A DNA stretch of 64,000 nt from positions 1 to 64,000 of the forward strand of contig JBBDJB010000040.1 of assembly GCA_040880125.1 (NCBI GenBank), written 5' to 3'. Each line of letters begins with the position of its first letter. Position 1 is the stretch's first letter. The DNA comes from JBBDJB01 sp040880125 (GTDB lineage: Bacteria; Planctomycetota; Planctomycetia; Pirellulales; JBBDJB01). The notes below the pieces were generated by a model. That model saw only the letters and a list, made by a program, of their open reading frames with translations, did not search any database and was not told where the DNA came from. The position numbers were made by a program, and so were the translations under genes. Below are positions 42,452 to 50,594 of this stretch, piece after piece.

Positions 42452-45442
42452 ATGCGTAGTCTGCCTCTCGCCGGCTTTTTGTACTTGATCGCCCTGGGAA
42501 CTGCGCTGGCGGCTCCTCCGGACGCTTCGCCGCCGGCCGATTCGCTGGAGCGTGACTATTCCGAGGAGCTTCCCCGCATTCCGCCCAAGAGCCCTCAGGA
42601 GGCACGAGAGGCGTTCGACGTCCAGCCCGGCTTTCGCATTGAACTGGTGGCGGCCGAACCGGAGGTGGTCGACCCAGTGGCGATGGCCTTTGACGAGAAC
42701 GGGCGGCTCTATGTCGTCGAGATGCGCGGTTACAGCGAGGACGGTGACAAGCGGCTCGGACGCATCCGATTGCTGGACGATCGCGACGGCGATGGCCGCT
42801 ACGAGCACAGCACCGTCTTTCTGGATGATCTTTCCTGGCCGACCACCGTGACATGCTACGACGGCGGCATCTTCGTGGGCGTGGCGCCGGAGCTGCTGTA
42901 CTGTAAGGACACCACCGGCGATGATCGGGCCGATCGCGTCGAGGTCGTGCTGGAGGGCTTCGGTCGCGACAACGTGCAGGGGCTGGTCAACAACCTGCAC
43001 TGGGGGCTGGACAATCGTATCCATGGCGCAACCAGCGGCAACGGCGCCACGATTCGCTCGACCGCCCACCCCCAGGTCGATCCCCTGACCTTGCGGGGGC
43101 GCGATTTCGCCATTGAGCCGCGGACGCGCCATGTCAGCCCGACCAGCGGAGGCGGGCAGCACGGGCTGAGCTTCGACCGCTGGGGCTATAAGTTCGTCTG
43201 CTCGAACAGCGATCACGCGCAGTTGGTGATGTTCGAGGACCGCTATGTCGCCCGCAATCCGTACCTGGCCGCGCCGGGGGCGCGGATCAGCATCGCGTCC
43301 GATGGCCGCCAGGCGGAAGTGTTTCGCGCCAGCCCGGTCGAGCCGTGGCGGATTGTCCGCACGCGGCTGCGAGTGCAGGGAATCGTGCCCGGGCCGGTGG
43401 AAGGCGGTGGACGTGCGGCCGGCTACTTCACCGGGGCGACCGGCGTCTGCATTTATCGCGGCGAAGCCTTTTCCGAGTCGTATCGCGGCAACTTGTTCGT
43501 CGGCGACGTCGGCGGCAACCTGGTGCACCGCAAGACCCTCACGCCTGACGGCCTGGAGCAGCTCGCACACCGGGCCGACCCCCAGCGCGAGTTCATCGCT
43601 TCGAGTGACATCTGGTTTCGTCCCGTGCAGATGGCGAACGGACCGGACGGCGCGCTGTACATTCTTGATATGTACCGCGAAGTTATCGAGCACCCCATGA
43701 GCCTGCCGCCGGTGATCAAGCAGCATCTCGATCTGACCAGCGGACGCGAGCGCGGCCGCATCTGGCGCGTCGTGCCGGAGGACTTCGAGCGGCCCGATCC
43801 GCCTCGCCTGGGAGACGCGGCGATCGGCGAGTTGGTCCAGGCACTGGAGCATCCCAGCGGCTGGTACCGGGATACCGCCTTGCGGCTGTTGTACGAACGG
43901 GCCGATCGCGCGGCCGTGCCGGAATTGGACCGCCTGGCCGCGGAGTCGAACAGGCCGGAGGGGCACGTTTACGCCCTGGCGGCACTGGAAGGGCTGGAGG
44001 CACTTACCGCCGAGGTGTTGCTCGCCGCGCTGGACGAACCGCATCCGCAAGTGCGGCGGCATGCCGTGCGGCACGCCGAAAGCGTCGCCGAAGCGAGTGC
44101 CCCGCTGCGATCGAAGCTCTATCGCCTCGTCGACGATCCCGAGGCGATCGTCCGTTATCAACTCGCCTTCACGCTGGGTGAACTTCCTTCCGGTAGGCAG
44201 CGCAACGTCGCGTTGGCGGAACTGGCCCGGCAAGCCGCCGACGACCGCTGGATGAGCCTGGCGGTGTTGAGCTCGTTGGCCGACGGCAAGGGCGACGTGC
44301 TCGCGGAACTGGCCAGAGATGCAAAGTTCCACGACAGCGATGCCGGGCGAAAGCTGCTGGCGGTGCTGGCCGAGCAGATCGTCGCCCAGGGACGCGACGA
44401 CCAAGTGGCGCAACTGCTGGCGACGCTCCAGTCGCTGCCTGACGCGGCAGACCCAGTCACGCAGGCGATCATTCAAGGGGCCACGCGCGGCGGCGATGTC
44501 GATCCGGCGTTGCGGGAGCAGCTTGCCGCGGCGACCGGCGGCCGGGCCGATGCGCTGCTGGACGAGCTGGTCCAGCAAGCGATCGCCACGGCGCAGGACG
44601 AGAAGCAATCGGACGAGCATCGTGCGGACGCTGTGCGATCGCTGCAGATCGCCGGCACCGAACACGTCCGCGAATTGCTGGCCAGCCTGCTCGATCATCG
44701 CCAGCCGCTTTCCGTTCAACTGGCGGCGCTGAGCACGCTGGGCCGGATCGATCAGGCCGACATTCCCCACATCGTGATCGAACGACTGGACAGCATGAGC
44801 CCCAAGCTCCGCGGCGAAGCGCTGGAGGTGCTCTTCTCCCGACCCGATTGGCTGCGCAAGACTCTCGTGGCGATCGAGTCGGGCGAGCTTGCACCGTCGG
44901 ACATCGATCCGTCGCGGCGGACGTTGCTGCTGGCGCATCCGGATAGCGAGATCCGACAGCGGGCGACCATCTCGCGCGCGACAAAGTCGGACCGGGCGGA
45001 CGTCGTGCGCAAATATCGCGAAGTACTCGATCGTGAAGGCGACGTTCCGCGCGGCCGGCAGGTCTTTGTGAAATCCTGCGCCGCCTGCCACCGATTGGAC
45101 GGCGAGGGGCACGAGATCGGCCCCAACCTGGCCACGCTGCGCAACCGAGGCGCCGAGACAATCCTGGTCAACCTGCTCGATCCCAGCCGCGAGCTCGATC
45201 CGAAGTTCGCCAACTATGTGGTTGTCACCACCGACGGGCGGACGCTGACCGGCGTCATCGCCGAGGAGACGGCCACCAGCCTCACCCTGCAGCGCGGTGA
45301 AGGCGCCGCCGAAACCGTGCTCCGCGTGGATGTCGAAGCGATTCGCAACACGCAGCTCTCGCTGATGCCCGAAGGGCTGGAAAAGGAGATCGAGCCGGCG
45401 GCGATGGCGGACCTGCTGGCGTACCTGATGCAGGAGCGTTAG
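42452..45442 (+). CDS. PVC-type membrane-bound dehydrogenase with HEAT-like region and cytochrome c domain (996 aa)
   Basis: After a signal peptide (LPLAGFLYLIALGTALA) comes a beta-propeller dehydrogenase domain (FRIELVAAEPEVVDPVAMAF, YVVEMRGYSEDG, FVGDVGGNLVHRK), then helical HEAT-like repeats from about 460 to 850, then a haem domain with CAACH at 876-880, followed by GHEIGPNLA and a C-terminal Met-containing segment (LSLMPEGLE). This architecture is characteristic of planctomycetes and verrucomicrobia and is thought to oxidise sugars or alcohols in the periplasm. The ATG at 42452 begins the signal peptide; the frame runs back to 42314. The substrate is unknown. Confidence 0.93.
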   Translation: MRSLPLAGFLYLIALGTALAAPPDASPPADSLERDYSEELPRIPPKSPQEAREAFDVQPGFRIELVAAEPEVVDPVAMAFDENGRLYVVEMRGYSEDGDKRLGRIRLLDDRDGDGRYEHSTVFLDDLSWPTTVTCYDGGIFVGVAPELLYCKDTTGDDRADRVEVVLEGFGRDNVQGLVNNLHWGLDNRIHGATSGNGATIRSTAHPQVDPLTLRGRDFAIEPRTRHVSPTSGGGQHGLSFDRWGYKFVCSNSDHAQLVMFEDRYVARNPYLAAPGARISIASDGRQAEVFRASPVEPWRIVRTRLRVQGIVPGPVEGGGRAAGYFTGATGVCIYRGEAFSESYRGNLFVGDVGGNLVHRKTLTPDGLEQLAHRADPQREFIASSDIWFRPVQMANGPDGALYILDMYREVIEHPMSLPPVIKQHLDLTSGRERGRIWRVVPEDFERPDPPRLGDAAIGELVQALEHPSGWYRDTALRLLYERADRAAVPELDRLAAESNRPEGHVYALAALEGLEALTAEVLLAALDEPHPQVRRHAVRHAESVAEASAPLRSKLYRLVDDPEAIVRYQLAFTLGELPSGRQRNVALAELARQAADDRWMSLAVLSSLADGKGDVLAELARDAKFHDSDAGRKLLAVLAEQIVAQGRDDQVAQLLATLQSLPDAADPVTQAIIQGATRGGDVDPALREQLAAATGGRADALLDELVQQAIATAQDEKQSDEHRADAVRSLQIAGTEHVRELLASLLDHRQPLSVQLAALSTLGRIDQADIPHIVIERLDSMSPKLRGEALEVLFSRPDWLRKTLVAIESGELAPSDIDPSRRTLLLAHPDSEIRQRATISRATKSDRADVVRKYREVLDREGDVPRGRQVFVKSCAACHRLDGEGHEIGPNLATLRNRGAETILVNLLDPSRELDPKFANYVVVTTDGRTLTGVIAEETATSLTLQRGEGAAETVLRVDVEAIRNTQLSLMPEGLEKEIEPAAMADLLAYLMQER

Positions 45443-45493
45443 TGTAGTGCCTGTTGTCGCCCGATTCGAACGGTGTTCCTCAGGAGATTGCGG

Positions 45494-46810
45494 ATGAGAA
45501 GTCGCAATTGTCGTTCCCGCCGGTGGTGGCACAGACATTCCAGTCTGTGGCTGATCCTGTTGCTGGTCGCATCGACGCCTGCGTGGAGTCAAGACGAGAC
45601 TCCCGGGCCGCTGCACGCAAAGGCGTCTGACATCGTCGCCACTGGTCCCGAAGTGCCGGGCATGACATCGTATGACGATCTGATGCGGCAGTTGCTCGTG
45701 CAATACCACATCCCCGGCGGCGCGGTGGCGGTGGCCAAGGATGGGAAGCTGATGTTCGCCCGGGGTTATGGCTGGGCCGACGTTGAGGACCAGCGGCCCG
45801 TCGAGCCGGAGTCGCTCTTCCGCATCGCCAGCATCTCCAAGCCGGTCACGGCGGCCGTCGTCTTGCGACTGGTCGAGCAGGGCCGACTCAGTCTGGACGA
45901 TCCCGCCGTCAAGTACCTGCCGGAGTTGCAGCCCGCCGAAGGCAGCGAGCGGGATGGCCGCTGGGACGGCATCACGATCCGCCAGTTATTGCAGCACACC
46001 GGCGGCTGGGACCGCGACAAGTCGTTCGACCCGATGTTCATCCCGTTTCGAGCGGCCGAAGCGCTCGGCGTGGCGCCGCCCGCCGACAGCCTGACCGTCA
46101 TCCGCTACATGCTCGGGCAGCCGCTCGATTTCGAGCCGGGTACGCGCTACGCCTACTCGAACCTCGGCTATTGCGTATTGGGCCGCATCATCGAGCAGGT
46201 CACCGGCAAGCCATACGATCAGGCCGCTCGGGAACTGATCCTCCAGCCGGCCGACATCCGCCACATGCAACTGGGCCGCACGCTGCTGGGTCATCGGGCG
46301 GAGGGGGAAGTCCGTTACTACTATCACTCGCCCGACGCGCTCACGCGGAGTGTGTTTCCCGGCGTACACGACCAGATCGCCTGGCCCGACGGCGGCTTTC
46401 ACCTAGAAGCGATGGACGCCCACGGCGGCTGGATCGCTTCGGCGGTTGACCTGGTTCGCTTCGCCACGGGCGCCGACGGCAGCCGCCAGCCGGCGCTGTT
46501 TGGCGAGTCGTCGCTCGCCGCCACCGTCGCCCGACCCGATCGAGAAGATGCCGCCGAATCCGACACCTACTACGGCCTCGGGTGGATGATCCGCCCGGTG
46601 GACGACGACGCCAACTGGTGGCACACCGGGTCGCTGCCGGGCACGATCACGCTGCTGGTGCGCACGCATCACGGCATGGCCTGGGCGGCCGTGTTCAACA
46701 CGCGGCCACGCGAGACCGACAAGTTCCGCGCCGCACTCGACAGCGGCCTCTGGGAAGCGGCCAGTGCCGTGAAGCAGTGGCCCGAGCACGACCTGTTCGC
46801 GACGCCGTAA
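45494..46810 (+). CDS. exported serine hydrolase, class C beta-lactamase family (438 aa)
   Basis: The catalytic motifs are SxxK (S113-I-S-K116) and YSN (221-223), with a later WHTGS in place of KTG, typical of the beta-lactamase-related/DD-peptidase-like esterase family. A signal sequence is present (LWLILLLVASTPAWSQ, cleavage near 33). The part before it, WWHRHSSLW (11-19), is encoded by a copy of the dispersed family A palindrome. CAGGAG before the ATG at 45494 decides the start over a GTG at 45473. The gene follows the PVC dehydrogenase and converges on pfk. True beta-lactamase activity is not implied. Confidence 0.9.
   Translation: MRSRNCRSRRWWHRHSSLWLILLLVASTPAWSQDETPGPLHAKASDIVATGPEVPGMTSYDDLMRQLLVQYHIPGGAVAVAKDGKLMFARGYGWADVEDQRPVEPESLFRIASISKPVTAAVVLRLVEQGRLSLDDPAVKYLPELQPAEGSERDGRWDGITIRQLLQHTGGWDRDKSFDPMFIPFRAAEALGVAPPADSLTVIRYMLGQPLDFEPGTRYAYSNLGYCVLGRIIEQVTGKPYDQAARELILQPADIRHMQLGRTLLGHRAEGEVRYYYHSPDALTRSVFPGVHDQIAWPDGGFHLEAMDAHGGWIASAVDLVRFATGADGSRQPALFGESSLAATVARPDREDAAESDTYYGLGWMIRPVDDDANWWHTGSLPGTITLLVRTHHGMAWAAVFNTRPRETDKFRAALDSGLWEAASAVKQWPEHDLFATP
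45526..45550 (+). repeat. family A palindrome inside a signal-peptide coding region
   Basis: GTGGCACAGACATTCCAG continues into TCTGTGG, the same element seen elsewhere only between genes. Here it lies within the coding sequence for residues 11-19 of the serine hydrolase, in the positively charged part before the hydrophobic core. Confidence 0.75.
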
Positions 46811-46814
46811 ACTA

Positions 46815-46842
46815 GTGGCACAGACATTCCTGTCTGTGCCAC
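46815..46842. repeat. family A palindrome between convergent genes
   Basis: A full-length, near-perfect copy (GTGGCACAGACATTC with its inverse) starts 5 bases after the serine hydrolase stop codon and lies 33 bases from the pfk stop. It could serve as a two-way transcription terminator. Confidence 0.75.
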
Positions 46843-46875
46843 CATGATGCAGTCAATGGTTACAACGTGCATCGA

Positions 46876-48195
46876 TCACCACCGGTCCTGCCCCGTCACC
46901 GAAAGCACCGACGCCCAGAGGTCACTCTCCGGGGAGATTTGCTTCTTCGCTCCGGTGGCCAGCTCCAGCGGCACGTGGACGAACATGTTGTTCCACAGGC
47001 CCATGAGCATGTCGGTCTTGCCCGCCATGCCGGCATGTACGGCGAATCGGCCGAACTGGTCGCACAACAGGCTGTCCGCACAGTTGGCGGCCACACTACG
47101 GATGTGATAGCTCGGGTCGAGATACTTGATGCTCACGTGCAGGTCCGCCTTCTTGAAATGATCGCCGATCCGGTCGCGCAGGAATCCGCCAATGTCGCCG
47201 AGCTTCCGGTTGCCGGAGGCGTCGTACGCGTCTGGCGTGTTGCTGAGCAGATCCTGCCCGGCTCCTTCGGCAACGACGATCACCGCGTGCCGCCGCGCGC
47301 GGAGTCGGCGCTCCAGTTTTCCCAGCAGCCCCCCGTCGCCTTCCAGTGCAAACGGTACTTCCGGAATCAGCGCGAAGTTGACCTGGCCGCTGGCGGTGGT
47401 GGCACCGGCGGCGATAAAGCCGCTCTCGCGTCCCATCAACTTCACCAGGCCGATGCCGTTCTCCACGCCCCGGGCTTCGTTATGCGCGCTGTCGATCACC
47501 TCGGTCGCTTTCTCCAGCGCGGTGAAGAAACCGAACGTGCGCCAGACGAACTTGATGTCGTTGTCGATCGTCTTGGGCACGCCGATCACGGAGATCGGCA
47601 GTTCACGACGCTTGATCTCTTTGCACAGAGCGTCCGCCCCGCGCTGCGTTCCGTCGCCGCCCACGCAGAACAGGATGTTAATCGATTCGGCGACTAGAAA
47701 ATCGACCATCACGGCTGGTTCCTGCGGGCCGCGGGAAGTGCCCAGCACGGTGCCGCCGACCTTGTGGATGTTGTCGACGAAGTCGCCGGTCAGCACCAAG
47801 GGCGGCAGGCCTTCGCTGGGGTTCAGCCCGCGGAAGCCATAGCGGATACCGAGCACCTCCGGCACTTGATAATTGGCGGTCAACTCGTAGTAGATCGTGC
47901 GGATCACGTTGTTCATGCCGGGGCACAGGCCACCGCAGGTGACAATCGCCGCGCGGGTCTCGGCGGGATCGAAGAACATCTTCGCCCTGGCCCCGGCTCG
48001 CTCGAAGGCCAACTGGTGATTGGGCGGACGATGGCTGGTGAACTCGATGTCGTACAGTACTCGCGTGTCGTCCGGCACGAAGTTGCCGATCCCATCGCCC
48101 TCGGTGAGCGAGCGCGGCAGCGGCGAATCGAACTGGCAGGGGCCGAGCGTCGCAATCTCGAGTTGGTCGGGTCGGGGCAGTTCGTCTTGTGCCAC
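46876..48195 (-). CDS. ATP-dependent 6-phosphofructokinase, plant/trypanosome-like type (439 aa)
   Basis: Glycolytic enzyme that phosphorylates fructose 6-phosphate. The nucleotide loop GGDGTQRGAD (179-188) has Gly, not Asp, at the diagnostic position, which favours ATP over pyrophosphate. PKTIDND (207-213) is the substrate-site motif of the longer group II enzymes found in plants and trypanosomes. The N-terminal extension of about 80 residues is also typical of that group. I chose the GTG at 48195 because GGAG stands 8 bases before it; the frame runs on to a GTG at 48243 without a site. It converges on the serine hydrolase gene. Confidence 0.92.
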   Translation of the reverse strand: MAQDELPRPDQLEIATLGPCQFDSPLPRSLTEGDGIGNFVPDDTRVLYDIEFTSHRPPNHQLAFERAGARAKMFFDPAETRAAIVTCGGLCPGMNNVIRTIYYELTANYQVPEVLGIRYGFRGLNPSEGLPPLVLTGDFVDNIHKVGGTVLGTSRGPQEPAVMVDFLVAESINILFCVGGDGTQRGADALCKEIKRRELPISVIGVPKTIDNDIKFVWRTFGFFTALEKATEVIDSAHNEARGVENGIGLVKLMGRESGFIAAGATTASGQVNFALIPEVPFALEGDGGLLGKLERRLRARRHAVIVVAEGAGQDLLSNTPDAYDASGNRKLGDIGGFLRDRIGDHFKKADLHVSIKYLDPSYHIRSVAANCADSLLCDQFGRFAVHAGMAGKTDMLMGLWNNMFVHVPLELATGAKKQISPESDLWASVLSVTGQDRW

Positions 48196-48308
48196 TATCA
48201 ATGCTCCACTGGTGTCGTTCGTCGCATGCGCATCGTGTGCCACGGCGGGCTGGTCCCGCCGTTCCGTTGCAGCAGCGGTTCCGGTCTGTATCCGCCAGCC
48301 GTGTGTTC

Positions 48309-48334
48309 GGCTGAACTTTCACAAGTTCAGCTAC
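48309..48334. repeat. half copy of dispersed palindrome family B
   Basis: GGCTGAACTTTCACAAGTTCAGCTAC is an imperfect palindrome by itself and equals the second half of the longer family B elements. It lies between the divergent pfk and symporter genes. Confidence 0.65.
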
Positions 48335-48434
48335 TACTTCCACATACTCAGCTCGATTTGACGCCTGCGCTGCGCCGCCTTACGCTAGCGAGCCTCGCCA
48401 GGTCGGGCAGGCACGTCTCGCACCGGAGCGCCCC

Positions 48435-50267
48435 ATGCTGCTCGCGTTCACCGCCGCCGATTACGTCGTCCTGGCATTTTACCTGCTGATGATGATCGTG
48501 GTCGGGGCTTACTTCAGCCGGCAGCAGCACACCAGCGGCGACTTCTTCCTCGCCGGCCGCTCGATGAGCTGGTTTCCCGTCGGCCTGAGCATCATGGCCA
48601 CGCTGCTCTCGGCGCTCAGCTACACCGGCATTCCGGCGGAAGCCTCTAGCGTGGGGCTGTTGCTTTTGCTCTCGCCGCTGGCCACCTGGCTGACGCTCCC
48701 GCTTGTCGTGTACGTAGTCATCCCACTGTATCACCGTCTGGATATCTTTTCGATCTACGAATATCTCGAGTTCCGCTTCGATCTGGCGACGCGCGTCGCC
48801 AGCAGCGGCGTGTTCGTATTGTGGCGTCTCCTCTGGCTGGGCGGAGTCTTGTACGCGCCGTGCAAGGTGCTGGTCGTCGCCGCCGGGTTGGAAGTCGATC
48901 TGTGGGTGCTTCTCGTTACGCTCGGTGCGGTCGGTACGCTGTACACGTTTCTCGGCGGAATGAAGGCGGTCATCTGGACCGACGTCATCCAGTCGCTGGT
49001 GATGGTCGCCGGCTTGGCGCTGATCATCGGCGGCGTCGCCTGGTACATCGAAGGCGGACTGGGCGGAGTGTGGGAATCCGCCGGACAGCTCCGCCGCACG
49101 CAGCTATTCCAAGTGAGCTGGGACGCCGACACGTCGTCCTTCTGGTCCGAGAAGTGGCTGCTGTGGGGGATGCTGCCGCATTTGGTGCTCGGCTATCTGT
49201 CGTTCTACGTCGCAGACCAGATCACCGCGCAGCGTTTTCTGACCACCAGCACGCTCTCGCAAGGGCGCCGGTCATTCGTGCTCAACTGCATCTCCGTGTC
49301 GATCATGGTGCCGGCACTGGTCTGGGCCGGGATCTCGCTGAGCGTGTTCTACCAGTCGCACCCCGAGGCGCTGCGCCTGCACTGGGTGCTGCGGCAGGAC
49401 GATTCCGCGCAGTCGGTGGCGAGCGCACCGCCTCGCAAGGGTCACACCGACGTGGCCGACGAACTCGAGGCGCTATTGGCCGCCGGCGCGATCCTCGATC
49501 CGAATACGGGCGAGCCGATCGAAAACACGGCGGAACTTATGGCCATGAGCCGCGAGCAACTGATCGACCGGCTGTCGCAGCGCGACCCGATCACCGGCGA
49601 GCGCCGAATTCTGCGCGGCCGCGATGAACTGATGCCGCACTTCATCGCGACCTATCTTCCGGCGGGCATCGCGGGCTTGATCCTGGCGGCGCTGTTGGCG
49701 GCTTCCATGTCGTCGATGGATTCGGGGCTCAACTCGATCACCACGCTGGCCGTGATGGACTTCTATCGCCGGCTGGGCTGGGGCCGCGGCGCCGTGGCAC
49801 GCTGGCGGCGCAAGCCGGTCGACGCGCTCTCCGAAGACGACGAGCTGTGGCTAGGCCGCGTGCTGGTGGTGATCATCGGCGCGGCGGCCACGCTGTTCTC
49901 GCTGTGGGTCTCGCAAATCGAAAGCAGCATCTTCGACGTGATGATCCGCGTCGTGAACACCTTCGGCGCGCCCTTGCTGGGCATCTTCCTGCTGGGGATG
50001 TTCACGCGGCGCACGACGGCCGCCGGAGCGCTCGTCGGCCTGGCGGGCGGAGTGTTGATGACGCCGTGGCTGGTGTTCGCGCCGGAGCTGGGAATGTGGC
50101 CCTGGCAGGTGCGGCTCAACCCGATCTGGCCGGTGACCTTCGGCCTGGGCTTCACGCTGCTGCTCGGCTACGCGGCCAGCCTTGTAGTCGGCCGCGTGAA
50201 ATCGGCCGCCGAACTGGACGGTTTGGTCGTCTGGCTGGGCAAGCTGGGCGAGCGCCGTCGCACTTGA
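48435..50267 (+). CDS. sodium:solute symporter (SSS family) with a soluble insertion (610 aa)
   Basis: About 13 membrane segments of the LeuT-type SSS fold are visible. The family signature region SGDFFLAGRSMSWFPVGLS lies at 35-53. An unusual hydrophilic insertion of about 80 residues (near 320-400, containing HTDVADELEALLAAG and DRLSQRDPITGERR) interrupts the transmembrane series before HFIATYLPAGIAGLILAALLA. The insertion looks folded, not random. GGAG stands 6 bases before the ATG at 48435. The substrate (sugar, amino acid or carboxylate) cannot be deduced. It is divergent from pfk. Confidence 0.9.
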   Translation: MLLAFTAADYVVLAFYLLMMIVVGAYFSRQQHTSGDFFLAGRSMSWFPVGLSIMATLLSALSYTGIPAEASSVGLLLLLSPLATWLTLPLVVYVVIPLYHRLDIFSIYEYLEFRFDLATRVASSGVFVLWRLLWLGGVLYAPCKVLVVAAGLEVDLWVLLVTLGAVGTLYTFLGGMKAVIWTDVIQSLVMVAGLALIIGGVAWYIEGGLGGVWESAGQLRRTQLFQVSWDADTSSFWSEKWLLWGMLPHLVLGYLSFYVADQITAQRFLTTSTLSQGRRSFVLNCISVSIMVPALVWAGISLSVFYQSHPEALRLHWVLRQDDSAQSVASAPPRKGHTDVADELEALLAAGAILDPNTGEPIENTAELMAMSREQLIDRLSQRDPITGERRILRGRDELMPHFIATYLPAGIAGLILAALLAASMSSMDSGLNSITTLAVMDFYRRLGWGRGAVARWRRKPVDALSEDDELWLGRVLVVIIGAAATLFSLWVSQIESSIFDVMIRVVNTFGAPLLGIFLLGMFTRRTTAAGALVGLAGGVLMTPWLVFAPELGMWPWQVRLNPIWPVTFGLGFTLLLGYAASLVVGRVKSAAELDGLVVWLGKLGERRRT

Positions 50268-50302
50268 TTCTCCTGAGCGTATCTGAATTCGCCATAGTAG
50301 CC

Positions 50303-50496
50303 GTAGCTGGATTCATAAGGATTCAGCCGCCGGCGATATGCACCCGGAATGGGCTGACCTCTTCACAAGTTCAGCTACCAGGGGCGTTTCGCCCGGGTTT
50401 TCGCGCCGTTGAGTAATCGCCGCGCGGCACCTAAAATAGGGTGTCGGCACTGGTGACGTCGGTCCCTGCTGCGTGGCACAGAGATTCTTGTCTGTG
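50303..50496. repeat. dispersed palindromes B and A in the gap upstream of purF
   Basis: Family B lies at 50303-50378, from GTAGCTGGATTCATAAGG to TTCACAAGTTCAGCTAC. A degenerate family A copy (GTGGCACAGAGATTC, then the inverse) lies at 50473-50496. The 327-base gap contains no other gene. Confidence 0.7.
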
Positions 50497-50594
50497 AAAC
50501 CAGGGCGAAGGGGCATAACGTCACCGCCGGCCGCCTCGACGACCCCGCGTCCGCCCCACACCGGCCGCCATTCGTGCCGGATTGCAAGGTGAGG

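Noticed and set aside
42371..45709. A 1112-codon open frame on the minus strand
   Set aside because: It is antisense to the PVC dehydrogenase gene, which has a signal peptide and a CAACH motif. Composition and lack of start signals mark it as a shadow.
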